From Prosopocoilus inquinatus (lineage: Eukaryota; Arthropoda; Insecta; Coleoptera; Lucanidae): a stretch of 64,000 nt of DNA. Numbering within the stretch: the stretch's first letter is position 1; every line of letters starts with the position of its first letter. The position numbers and the translations under genes are program-made. Below are positions 46,545 to 57,161 of the stretch, one piece after another. Location of the stretch: NCBI GenBank assembly GCA_036172665.1, contig CM069872.1, positions 52,624,101 to 52,688,100 of the forward strand. The letters run 5' to 3'. Under the pieces are notes generated by a model. It searched no databases. It was not told where the DNA came from and saw nothing but the letters and a program-made list of their open reading frames with translations.

Positions 46545-46656
46545 GAAATGAAAATCCGTTTCAAATTTGGCACTGAAAAGCCGTAGTTCGACAAAATGTA
46601 CACGGATGGCGCGATTTTGTTGCAAATATTTTTTGATTGCAGTGAAACCCTACTTT
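46545..46656. repeat. Dispersed module: GGATGGCGCG block plus a hammerhead-element tail
   Basis: The left part (46545-46616) repeats the 5505-5575 module and ends GGATGGCGCG. Directly after it, 46618-46653 reads, on the minus strand, as the 3' arm of the hammerhead element family (TTTCACTGCAATC, then TTTGCAACA). The element copy is truncated before stem I. Confidence 0.5.
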
Positions 46657-46899
46657 TTTTTATTCACAAATTTTATTCTCATTACTTACAAACGAATTCC
46701 GTTTTTTTTTTCCTGTTACGGTTATTTAAATAACTAATACTTCATCTCGCGTCTTTTCTTCGTCGACTCAATGTTGGCGACACTAGTTGTCGTGCGCCAT
46801 TTACATAAGTGCTACAACTTTTTGGCTTTTGTGAACAGAGCTTATAAGTTATAAGACGGATGTTCAGAAAGTTTTGCAAGTTCGAGCGGAAACACAGGC

Positions 46900-47660
46900 G
46901 ATTTACTCCAATATTTCTACATTTTCTCAGCGCCATCTAGCGTCGGCGGTAAAATTTTACGAAGTTGGATGCCACTTCAGCGTATTTGTTGGTTTGGTGC
47001 AGACCGCGTTCTGTGTTACACTGTCGCTTTTTATTAGAGAAAAAAAACACGACTTAGAAAAGCGGCGGGTTTTGCAGCGCCATCTAGTGAACACCCTTGC
47101 AAATCCGCACCTAATGGTTTTACTTCGCAGTACCTTCAAACGTACCGGCATCTGTTAATACTTTCGAAGTAACTTCATTATTATTCATCCTAAGACATTT
47201 ATGAGCAACAGGACAAAATAAATGCGATTCGTGCCGTAAAGCAATCGGTAACTGTGCGAGCGCCATCTTTGGAATAATAGCGGCAGTTTTTCTGATTCAT
47301 CGCGGTTTTACGAAGAAAGTAATAGCGATGAATTCTGTGAACGATTCAACAACAGAAAAATTCTAATTGTAACTATAATTTTTTATTGATGCAAGCAACA
47401 TTTACGAACAGAACAAAAGCCAGTACGTCAGAAAAACAATCGAGTAACTCTAGAAGCGCCATCGCTGGGGTAACAGCAAAGGTTTCTTCTTGGTTCAACA
47501 GGGTTTTACGAAGGAAATAATTAGCGCAAATATATTCTAATCGTAGGCGTAAGTTTAGTGACGTAAGAAACGTTATTTGTGAACGGAACAAAATTGAGCC
47601 AATTTGCGATACTGAAAGCGCCATCTGTGGAGTAACAGCGACAGTTTTTTTTTTCCGTTC
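46900..47660. repeat. Second cluster of AGCGCCATCT modules
   Basis: AGCGCCATCT or variants lie at about 46929, 47075, 47260, 47453 and 47618, spaced 146-193 bp. Recurrent neighbours are GTTTTACGA, GAACAGAACAAAA and GTAACAGCGACAGTTTTT. This resembles the 22-kb cluster in construction but not in the rest of its sequence. Confidence 0.6.
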
Positions 47661-48002
47661 AATGGGAGTTTTACGACGTACAATTAATTCAGTGGCTAAT
47701 TCAGCGACAATCATTTTTTTTTCATTGTAGTTCTAATTAATAAAATAATAAAATAAAAGAAACGCAGATGTGAAGTTAAAAATTGGCGATCAAGGCAAAA
47801 AAGAAAAGATTAATTAACAACATTCGCGGCGATCGATTTAAATTTTAAATCCGACGAAATGACTTTCCAAGTTCTGCGAACATTCCTGCGGAATGAGACT
47901 TCTAATTGATTACGTTCCGTTTTTAATTTCAGTTTTAATTTCGTTCCTGCCGACGGTGGATGTGTGATTTTTTAATTTTTAAGTTTTGAATCAAAACCGA
48001 CT

Positions 48003-48560
48003 ATGTGCTTATATTTTCAAAGTATGAAGAAGGTCATTTCGACATACCTAATCGACTTTTCTAATTCAAGTCATAAAACAAAATCGAATAGTTCTGGTTT
48101 CAAAGTATGAAGGTCATTTCGACATACCTAATCGACTTTCTTTAATTCAAGTTATAAAACAAAATCGAGTACTTTTGTTTTCAAAGTATGAAGGTCATTT
48201 CGACATACCTAATCGACTTTTTTTAATTCAAGTCATAAAACAAAATCGAATACTTCTGGTTTCAAAGTATGAAGGTCATTTCGACATACCTAATCGACTT
48301 CCTTTAATTCAAGTTATAAAACAAAATTGAATACTTCTGGTTTCAAAGTATGAAGGTCATTTCGACATACCTAATCGACTCTTTTTAATTTAAGTTTTAA
48401 ACCAAAATCGAATACTTCTGCTTTTAAAATATGAAGGTCATTTCGACATACCTAATCGACTTCTTTTAATTCAAGTTTTAAAACAAAATCGAATACTCCT
48501 GTTCTTAAAGTATGAAGGTCATTTCGACATACCTAATCGACAGCCTGCAACGGCGATGCG
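48003..48560. repeat. 81-bp tandem satellite, seven copies
   Basis: GAAGGTCATTTCGACATACC recurs with spacings of 80-81 bp from about 48028 to 48513, followed by TAATCGACTT, TTTAATTCAAGT and AAACAAAATCGAATACTTCT. The copies are very homogeneous, which suggests recent expansion. The array ends abruptly at TAATCGACAGCC. Confidence 0.95.
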
Positions 48561-48740
48561 CTTGGGCTCTTCGAAAGCGCTAGCCCCGCTCCAGATTGTT
48601 TTGGGGAAATGAGAATTCATTCATAAAGAGACGCGCGGCAAATAAAGTGTAGCAAGGTGAAGTGTATCTTCACACTTCACCGTTAGAGGTCAGCCCTGGC
48701 CTACAACAGCGATGCGTTTGGGCTCTTCGAAAGCGCTGCA
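48545..48740. repeat. Duplicated GCTCTTCGAAAGCGCT block with a hairpin between
   Basis: GCGATGCGCTTGGGCTCTTC (about 48553) and GCGATGCGTTTGGGCTCTTC (about 48709) flank GGTGAAGTGTATCTTCACAC, which continues as a TTCACC hairpin. It directly adjoins the 81-bp array. Confidence 0.6.
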
Positions 48741-48895
48741 GAAGATAATGACAACATATCAAGAGGATTTTCCTGACGCCATTTAATCCTGTCATCAGTA
48801 TTTGAACCTGAGAATCTTCCAATCCCTACTCGTGAAGTATTTGAACTACCCGTGATAACCTGATAACTACCCGATAACCGTTTAACAACCGAGTC

Positions 48896-49018
48896 AATGT
48901 TGCCAAGTTAGGGAAAAAGTCGTTAAATCTAGAAATAATTTCAAACAAAGGGAAAAAATTAGAAAAACTCATTAAAATCTAGGGAATTTTCAACTTCTTG
49001 GGAACAAAAGTCAATCGC
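48896..49018. repeat. Dispersed repeat starting AATGTTGCCAAGTTAGGG, copy 1
   Basis: About 120 bp alignable with 56030-56160: GTTGCCAA, GTCGTTAAATCTAG, TTCAAACAAAGGGAAAAA, ACTCATTAAAATCTAGGGAA and CTTGGGAACAAAAG. The CAGTGTTGCC-like start is repeated at 7084 and 46375. Confidence 0.65.
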
Positions 49019-49156
49019 TAGATTTTGCAAGGAATAAAGACGGTAAACAATCAGAAAAAAAAAACAAAAATGTTTTCGAAGATTCAGAAACACGAAATCG
49101 AAATGGAAAAATTAAAATTTCCAAAGAAATTATCTGTAATTTCTTTAGAAAAATTT

Positions 49157-49285
49157 TGTGCAAATCGTTTTTGATTGTAGTGAAAACCTCAAGCAGCCTC
49201 TGTACAGCTGTTTCAGCCCTGCTAGGGGCTTCGTCAGCAGACTCGTAGCTCGACATTCCCACTGCAAACAAAAACGACTTGTGCA
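49157..49285 (-). ncRNA. Type I hammerhead ribozyme element, copy C (best preserved)
   Basis: On the minus strand this copy has every conserved part. Core CTGACGA is at 49237-49231, stem II AGCCC/GGGCT with a CTAGCA loop at 49230-49215, and GAAA at 49214-49211. Next comes CAGCTGTA (49210-49203), which forms a three-pair stem III and ends with cleavage triplet GUA. Stem I pairs TCTG with CAGA, then an internal loop, then TCGAGC with GCTTGA. Outside this, CGTTTTTGTTTGCAGTG pairs with CACTACAATCAAAAACG, extending the stem to the element ends. Stem III has a two-base loop, too tight for a stable monomer, but ACAGCTGT is self-complementary and could join two ribozymes, as known for newt-type dimeric hammerheads. 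Activity is predicted, not shown. Confidence 0.75.
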
Positions 49286-49323
49286 ATTTATTCGCAATTG
49301 CGATGTAAGAGTGATGAACAGAT

Positions 49324-49371
49324 AAAACAGCGACATCTTACGATCGCTTTTTGACCTGACATTGCAGTAGG
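49324..49371 (+). repeat. Hammerhead-element leader, isolated copy
   Basis: AAAACAGCGACATCTTACGA, then TCGCTTTTTGACCTGAC and ATTGCAGTAGGA match the leader of copy A and the beginning of the stem I arm, after which the sequence departs. It lies 39 bp from copy C in the opposite orientation. Confidence 0.6.
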
Positions 49372-49570
49372 ATTTTTTTTTTCATTTGAATTGAGTTTCT
49401 CGACTGTCAAAAATGTTTTTCATTTTTTTTAAATTTCTTCCAATTTTTCAGAAATCAAAGAACTATTATCTGTAATAGTTGTTTGATTTCAGAAAAATTG
49501 GAAGTAATTAAAAAAAATGAAAAACATTTATGACAGTCGAAAAACTCAATACAAATGCAAAAAAAATCCA
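49370..49570. repeat. About 200-bp palindrome next to the hammerhead element
   Basis: GACTGTCAAAAATGTTTTTC on the left faces GAAAAACATTTATGACAGTC on the right, with TTCCAATTTTTC/GAAAAATTGGAA and GAACTATTA/TAATAGTT nearer the centre (about 49470). The outer flanks (CATTTGAATTGAG/CTCAATACAAATG) extend the symmetry. Confidence 0.85.
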
Positions 49571-49579
49571 AAATCCTGA

Positions 49580-50400
49580 CCTAAAGTAAGAAAAACAAAA
49601 GACGATCATACATATAGAAGAAGAAGAAGAGAATTAAAAAAGAAAACGAATTGTAGATTTAAAATTAAAAAAAATATCATAATAAGGAACATTCAAGATT
49701 AATAATAATCCGAAGGCTAACAAGAATTCAAACTTCACAATAATCAATAAAATAAAACAAATTTCTATCGTGATACTTACGTACGAAATGAAAATTTCCG
49801 AAGAAAGCAAAAGAAAGTAAAAAATAAATTCGCGGAGGGAGAAGAAATGCAAAAAATTTGTGTCTCGTTGGTTTCAGAACGAAAAGGAAAGAAAAAAAAA
49901 ACAAATGACGATCGCGTAAATTTCGCAATTTCCCAACAAAGAAAAGAGAAGAGAAAAACAAATTATTAATTCAAAACGACGACGTCTTCATTTAAACAAC
50001 AACGGCAATAGCACCAAAAAGAAAAAAAAAAAAACAAAAAAAAAACAGTGACAGAAATATTTGAAAATGGAAACAAGTGACGATTACGTCACGTTCGAAA
50101 AACAAAACTGCAAATAAATTTTGAAAAATTTTCTAATTATTAAGGGCGATCGCGGGATAATACGGTTTTACACGTCAAAATCGATTTTTCTTAAAAAAAA
50201 AGGAACTAACGAACTTCGAAATATGATGAGTTGGCAATGCTGCTTCTGAAGTCCTGCAAAGTGCAAGGTTAGGTTGTTTTTTTTTTTTAAATATTTTTGT
50301 TTCGTTTGTTTATAATTGTTATGGCTTTTGTTTTTGTAATCGTGTTTTTAACTTTAACCGCCTGTTTATTAAATTTCCCTCATTAATTTAGGGAATTCTA
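49580..50400. other. AT-rich unassigned stretch
   Basis: It contains AAACAAAAGACGATCAT (about 49598) and AACAAATGACGATCGCG (about 49898), members of the dispersed GACGATC word family. No gene or transposon end is seen. Confidence 0.4.
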
Positions 50401-50640
50401 CGTCGAGAAAGGAATTTTTGGTCGAGTCGGTTGGCAACACCGAGCCGGGCGGACTTCGTTTCAATTCGGTTGATGTGACATTTCACTCCTCGAGTGAGCA
50501 ACAATTACTTGGGAACAACAGTTTTTTCAATTGTTATTTTATATTTATCGGATGTCCAAGTGGTTATTGGATAACTGGAACTCATCGGGTAATTACCGGG
50601 GCAATCAGGATTCCGGTAACCCTAATTTGAACGAATAGGT

Positions 50641-50695
50641 AAAACAGCGAGCTGCATCCTACGATCGCGCTTTTTGACCTGACGATTTGCAACAA
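50641..50695 (+). repeat. Hammerhead-element remnant, leader fused to tail
   Basis: AAAACAGCGAGCTGCATCCT, ACGATCGCGCTTTTTGACC and TGACGATTTGCAACAA join the family leader directly to the family tail, so the ribozyme has been deleted. Confidence 0.55.
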
Positions 50696-50699
50696 TTTT

Positions 50700-51314
50700 T
50701 TTTTTAAACCTAATTTGAATGTATACAGCATTGGCCGGTTAGGTTTTAAACACAGGCGGCTTCTTCGATTCGTGTCGTAAGCGTTCGTGCCCCCAAGACG
50801 CATGCGTGTGACTGGCCAGCCACATTTCTTGTTTGTTTTTGTAGTGCGTTCCCTGTCGCGCGGGCGTTATTCTCAGAATGTTGAGTTAGAGTTTTGCCAA
50901 TCCTGTATACACATTTTGCACCTAATTAATTAGAAGTGAGGGAGAGGAAGTTTCTTGCATGGGAAAGTGAAATGGACACTCGCACGTGCAACGACGACGA
51001 AATGTTCGCGTTCGTTTGTTTATTGAATTAAAATTGCAGATTTTCAGCGCTTTTCCGGTTCAAACCAGCGCCGGCAGCAGGAGCAGCAGCGCCAGAGGAA
51101 TTTTATTTCGTTTTATGTACTTCTTGGAGAATCGAATGAAGCGGCGAATTCGCCACCAATTCTACCTCTACGACTATTCCAGCAACTATTCGGAAGAACT
51201 GGTGGGTTTTGTTTGAACCAGTTCGAACCGGAAACGCTAACACTAAAGTTCGATAACTGTACGGAGCGAATGTTGAATATTTATTTTTACGATTGTAAGG
51301 AATGAGTGAGTGGA

Positions 51315-51346
<32 letters not shown>

Positions 51347-52075
51347 TAGTAGCTGCAAGTTTTTTTATTTTTTATTTTTAACGATTATACCCACCTAGTG
51401 GCAGCAGATAAATGGCCAATATTTTTTACGTACACACACACTTGGGTAATAAAAAACGCAAACAGGATGTTCTTGGTTATTGCAAGCAACAACTAATTAA
51501 GTCACAGCTAAAGTTAACGAGTTCAAATTGTATAATACTGCAAATTCGAAATTCAAATCTAATTTGGTGAGGGAGATACTTCCATGCATGTCATTTATTA
51601 AAACAAAAAAAAAAAAAAGTTGTTGAATTATTATTATTATTATTATTATTGAACGAAGCAGGCCAATTAATGGAATGGTCCTTGTAAACAATAATTTGCG
51701 AGCATTACGACGAATTAGTGCATGCATGTTAACTAGACGGTTGGTTATTGAGATGTGTAAGGATTTATTTACACCATGACCAAATTGAGGAGTACTTTTG
51801 GGCAGGTTTGGCAAGCAACTTTGGATTACTGGAAATATTCAGACGTAACTGAATCTTAAAATTTGTATGTTTCGGCCACTGTTTGCCCAACGAATTAGTT
51901 TTTATTAATTTCACCCACACGTTGCGATCAAAAAAACTTATTCGTTCCGGTATCTTCCGGAATAATGGGCGTGTCCGGGCGTGGGCATTTTTGGCAAAAC
52001 CATCGCGATTCTTCCAGCGAAAAACTGTTTTTGGTAGTTCTCGGAATCTCCCTCGATTCATTTCAATTTCAATCT
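50700..52075. other. Unassigned DNA with microsatellites
   Basis: (GA)n near 51330 and (TTA)n near 51629-51651. A short frame at 50986-51216 has somewhat higher GC and ends EELVGFV; the Tyr/Arg-rich product is not recognised and no splice signals frame it convincingly. Confidence 0.35.
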
Positions 52076-53362
52076 AGGATTGCCATTAGTGATGTAAATG
52101 TCTTAAATGACGCCGCACAGTGGAACGATCTAATGGGAGCTACTGGACATGGCTACTATAGCTACATAGGTGTACAGATTTTTATGAAAATATGTATAGA
52201 TAATACCAATACGATTTACAACAGACGGTGAAAATTAAATTACGATTCATTCATCGGTTCATAACCAAAATAACAAAAGACTTCTTGTGTTATGTTACGT
52301 TAAGTTCTGCGTTATCAGAGAAGGATTATGAAAGGAAAATGAAACTAAAATAATTTTTAAATTCGCATATTAGCGCAAATTAGCTAGAATTTGTAACATA
52401 TAAACGTTAATGCAGTAATATACAGCATGTCCCACAATAGGTCTCACACTTTTTTGCTACAAAATGATTAGTCCCAGCGAAATCAAAAGGTTGCTACTTT
52501 TTGCCATTACTAAGACTTTCACAGAATTTATTCCTCAGAATGAGGAATCTGTGAATTTGCAGTGGATATAGAGATAATGTTTCATTATGAACATGGCCTA
52601 CTAATTAAAAAACATTTTTTTGTTATTAATTAGTTATGTTGTAAGTAATTAAGAAACGTTGACATCGTTGTAAAAAGAAAAAGAAATCTCTACCGAATGA
52701 AATACAAAATACTATACTGCTAAAAAAATAAAAAATAAGATCGTACAAATGTTTTGACTAGCAATGCAATTGTTTACAAATTCACAATCAACATGGAAAT
52801 TAGAGAATCTTTCCTAATTTAACCTAATTTTTATCTTCAAAAATAAAAAACTTTACAATGGTAACCCTTCCAAGTTGAACACCCAATATAGCAAGGCATA
52901 GATAAACTATTTTGAGAGAGTACAGTGTGACTACGCGAGAATTTCTACCCCCTTTAACTCTTTTATTTTTGATTTTAGGAAAAAATGTTTAATACAAAAC
53001 TTAAAGGGACTGATTCAAAGTTTCTCTGTGTGCTCACAGAAAAACAATTGATGGTCGGATAAACGAGATATAAACTAAACTTAAGTTTTTTTTTTTTAAT
53101 TGACCACCCTATATATTATTACGATTATAAATTAAATTAAATTCAGCATCAACATTGAAATTAGCTGATTTAACCGAATTTATATCCTCAAAAATAAAAA
53201 AAAAAAATAAGAATAACAACCCTTTCAAATTGAACACCCGATATAACAACGCATAGATGAACTATTTTGCGAAAGTGCGTTCCATATTTTCCCACCCATC
53301 ATGATTAGATTATTTGGTTATAATTTATTCTAATAAAATAAATTAATTCGAGGTAGGAAACA

Positions 53363-53468
53363 GGAAGACAGAAAAATTCTGTCACTTACGGGATATGAAC
53401 CCGGGCCTCTCTCGGTTTCGCGGCAAGAATTCTTTGTAAACGCAGAATTTTCCTGTCTTCCTCTTAGT
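53363..53468 (-). other. tRNA-like/SINE-like inverted segment
   Basis: The outer ends pair (GGAAGACAGAAAAATTCTG with CAGAATTTTCCTGTCTTCC). On the minus strand the inside holds a T-arm-like CGGGTTCATATCCCG (four-pair stem, TTCATAT loop) just before AGTGACAGAATTT. A pol III B box is thus suggested, but no convincing D arm, anticodon arm or A box is seen. It may be a tRNA-derived repeat fragment. Confidence 0.25.
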
Positions 53469-54296
53469 GTTTGCTTCCTTGTATTAATTTATTTAATTGA
53501 GCACTAACATATCCTCCTCTTTATATTTCAGATACTCTTATAAAATTTAATGCAATTATAATGATACACAAAAAAATACAAAATGGTATCAAAGAAGCGT
53601 AAGCCAACAAAAAAAAATAACAGAACAAAAAGAAAAAATTCAAAAAATATTAAAGGAATACACAACAAAAGTCTACCTTCCTATACAAGAAAAGTATACA
53701 AGAAAAGAAGCAACGTAAAAATAATGTAACCACAGTTCGAATATTTAAAAATAAACAAACGAATTGTAATGGAAATTAAAATTAGCGTTTACAAACACCT
53801 AAAGCTTACGAACGTAAGCAATGAATCTTATCAGATCAATAAAAACGGAAAACAATGAAAATGCTGAATAATTACAAGAAAAATTAAAAGAACACAGAGG
53901 ACAGCGAATCTTGAACTTGAATCTTCAAAAGATTGAAACCGTCGACAAACTGAAAGACAAAATATTAATTTTGACGTTTCTCAGGGTCTATTATTTTTAT
54001 CATGACCTGCTAAATGAACTGTACCTTTCTGTTAGATAGTTTAATTTGTTCGTGTTATTGTGACTTTTAATGTCAAGTGAATGTGACAGACATTTCTAAT
54101 GTTCACCTGTTACCTGTTTGAAAAATAATACTTCAGATTTCAAAAAACCACAGGTTTATATCGTCAAAAAATTGTAAAATTTCTCTTGATATGTTCGATG
54201 TACTTTAGTTACATACAATAAATATACATTTAAAAAATAATAAATATACTTTAAATTGTTTGTAAGTGCTTGTTACTTGACATTTTTCTTAACGGT

Positions 54297-54700
54297 GTAA
54301 GTGAAAAAACATTTCAAGACGAATCTTTTGCAAAAAAACACAAGTCCCTAGCGTCATTTGTTTGGAAGATATTTGCATTTGTTTAAAGTACTGCAACAGT
54401 GATATGTTTTAAAAAGTTGAATAACGCGTAAACGGTTTACATTAGGCCCTATGTGTGGTACATAAAGTCACATTAAAATTGAGCCCGGAATCCGAAAATC
54501 TAAAAACATATAGGGTCTTCCATTTAAAATAGCGAAGTGATATAACGTCCAGACTAAACGGAACACTCTGTATACAGCAAACTTATTTTAAAATATACCT
54601 TATATGATATAATGAAACTTTTGTTTGAAACCATTTTTTGTAAAATGACTAACTAAAGAGATATGAAAAGAACCGTCTTAGATAGAACACTCTGTATTCA
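54297..54700. repeat. Second copy of the 45.4-45.8 kb dispersed element
   Basis: Shared words in order are CAAGTCCCTAGCGTCAT, GTTGAATAACGCG, AAACGGTTTACATTAG, CATAAAGTCAC, AATCCGAAAAT, CGGAACACTCTGTATACA and AGAACACTCTGTA. It is inside the Transib-like relic, so it inserted later than that element or was carried by it. Confidence 0.65.
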
Positions 54701-55759
54701 TGAAAATTTAAATATCTTGTAAAGTCGCAGGAAGTCGCAAAATCTGATGGTATCAGCTTGAAACTTAGTGACGTAGTGTATTAATTTAGCACATTATACA
54801 GCGCGATATTGCGAGAGTTTTACGAAACTGTCAATAATAGATTAACATTAATAATTTTTATTTTCCTGCTAAACGGCACATTGGAGCATAGATTTCACAT
54901 ATCAGGGATAATGTACTTAGACACTCGTTTTTCAGTATAAAGTTTGTTGCAATTTAGAAAAACACCAACGAAGAAATTCAAATTTGAAATTTTTTCTGAT
55001 TTAAACAAGACATTATTTTTCAGCTATTATGAGGCTTATTTTTTAAAGAAATTAAAAAAAAAGTTAAAGATGCTTTAACATACCAACATAAGTAACAAAT
55101 ATGTATGAAAAGATTTTTTGAATTTGGTACTTGAGTTTCTGACCGATGTCCAAAGCATTACATTAGATCGTTCCACTGTGCGCCGGTCATGACAGTGGTC
55201 ACAATTAAAATGACGGTCACGTCACAATGATTTGTCATTTTAAAAATGATCCTGTGAAGTATACACAACCATAATTTTGATAAAGGACAGTCAGACGTAT
55301 CGACACTGATGAAGATTCAAATACTAACGCCGAATGGGAACTTAAATTAAAAAAAAAAATCAAACAAAACGATTTACTAAATAGCTGTTTTCATTTTGAA
55401 ATTTCTCCAATTTCCTTTTTGTTTTTAATAAATATCTGTTTATTCTTCAATTTCGTTCGCGTTCAAACCTACTTGCCATTAAAGGGGAAGCAGTGTCGAA
55501 TCGTATCTCCAACACTGAAGGGTACTTGAAGTGGATACCGACCACCACCGAGCGCGGTGCGAATCCACGACCTTTCAGTTGCAAGCCGTTCAGGCGTTAA
55601 TAAATTTGAATTTATTTAATTTAATATGCATATACATAAAAGTGCTTGTGTTTACGATTGATAATGACTGCAAAATGACCGACTTAAATGACCAAAATGA
55701 CGTCACATTTTTAAATGACCGTCATTTTACATCAATAGTTGCCATATGTCCGTCCTTTA

Positions 55760-57100
55760 TAACGGACTGTACGTTATTCAGGAAGCGTCCGGTCCGTTTT
55801 TAATAACTGTCTGATTACTTTACTGATTGTAAGTCAGGTAATAGTAACAGAAAACAAATTCTTTTTGTTAGTGTCGCAGTAGCGCCACTTTCGTCGTTAA
55901 TTGGAACTAACTGACAAAACGATAAGATTCATTGTATTATTATTAGAAAAAAAAGCAAGTTATTTCCTCAGAAAAATATAGTTGTCTAAAAAGAGAAGGG
56001 TGCATCTCAATAACCCGTTGTAATTGCAGTGTTGCCAACTTATGGAAAGAATCGTTAACTCTAGGGATAAATTCAAACAAAAGGGAAAAAGTGAAAAATT
56101 GCAATAAACTCATTAAAATTTAGAGAATTTTCTAAATTCTTGGGAACAAAAGATAATGGCTGCCTTTTCAGACACTAAGACAGAAAAAGGTTTAACAATC
56201 ACAAACAAAAAAAAAAAAAACATTTTTAAATGTACAATAAAAACATAAAATTCTGTTTACCTTTCAGATAGCAACTTAAAATTTTATTGGGGAGACATTA
56301 CTAAAAAGCTTAACTGTACCGAGCAACCATCAACATCGCTGCAAAGTGAATAAAACATAGTTTGTCAGTTATTTTATTTCTAATAATATGGCAACCTTAT
56401 TTGAATCGTAATAAATTTCGCAAATGTAGAACTTGTCGGATCTCATCATTCGTTGCCATGGTGGTAAATAAAGCGTGAAACTCGTTCCAAATATTTTGTT
56501 TACGAACCGGGGAAGTGACCACCAATTAAAATACCTACCTAAATCCATCGGGAATTCACTTCGCGAAACATTAATTTAGCAGAAATTCGCGTTCTGTACG
56601 AAAATAGACCTGGACCGCCGCACTTCTCCTCCTTCTTCTATAAATACGAATTTCTTCGTCGTTCGGATGTCGAAACTCGTGTAAGAGTGAATCACTTGCT
56701 CTGCAACATTTTCGGCGGAGGCCCAACAATTTCTGTGCGTGCTAGATTTCTTTTTGTTTAAATTTTATAGACAAACAATACTATCCGAGGACGGAATTAC
56801 AATAAACATTCATTCACCATTGGCTAGGTCTCTCATTCCTAATGTTCTTCCTTTCTTTCTCGCTTGCCTGACCGCAACAGGCGCTGAAGGTAGACGTCTT
56901 AGCTTCCGGGCGCCCCATTCCAATTCGATAAGAACCATGCAAATTATAAGCAACCCTTTACCGGTATCTATTCAGTAAAATCGAATATTCCACTTACCGG
57001 GGCCGTTTTCCCGGCCCCGCCTGCTCCAGCGGCGAATCTAGAAGCTGAAGCTCCCTCACAATGATGTTGGACACTGGGGAAGTCATCCTCCTTATCTTCG
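55760..57100. other. Unassigned DNA with a dispersed repeat copy
   Basis: 56030-56160 is copy 2 of the CAGTGTTGCCAAC-starting repeat also found at 48896. The rest, including a short frame at 56739-56978, is not recognised. A palindrome GGGGCCGTTTTCCCGGCCCC near 56999 is unusually GC-rich. Confidence 0.4.
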
Positions 57101-57161
57101 CATCATGCATTAACCCCCCACATTCACCGATGGATGTGAAACCCACCCCTCCCGATGGATA

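Larger units (their letters stand above)
52116..55180. mobile_element. Transib-like transposon relic, CACAGTG termini and CGCCG target duplication
   Basis: The left end CACAGTGGAACGATCTAATG (52116-52135) is matched by its perfect reverse complement at 55161-55180. The bases just outside are CGCCG on both sides (52111-52115 and 55181-55185). A 5-bp GC-rich CGNCG-type duplication and ends beginning CACWRTG are hallmarks of Transib, the family related to RAG1. The length of about 3.07 kb fits a full element, but no transposase frame remains: all frames inside are short. A second dispersed element (54297-54700) and a small inverted repeat (53363-53468) lie within it. The assignment rests on termini, duplication and length only. 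Confidence 0.7.
52079..55746. mobile_element. Outer palindromic MITE interrupted by the Transib-like element
   Basis: TTGCCATTAGTGATGTAAAT, just left of the Transib insertion, is mirrored by CATTTTACATCAATAGTTGCCA (55725-55746). AAATGACGGTCACGTCAC (about 55202) is mirrored by GACGTCACATTTTTAAATGA (about 55699). Removing the 3-kb insertion leaves an inverted-repeat element of roughly 600 bp. Its superfamily is unknown. Confidence 0.45.

Noticed and set aside
55303..55345. CTGATGA as a further hammerhead
   Set aside because: No stem II, no GAAA at the right distance, and no stem I pairing. The same holds for CTGATGA words near 15870, 32956 (minus), 45376 and 48793 (minus).
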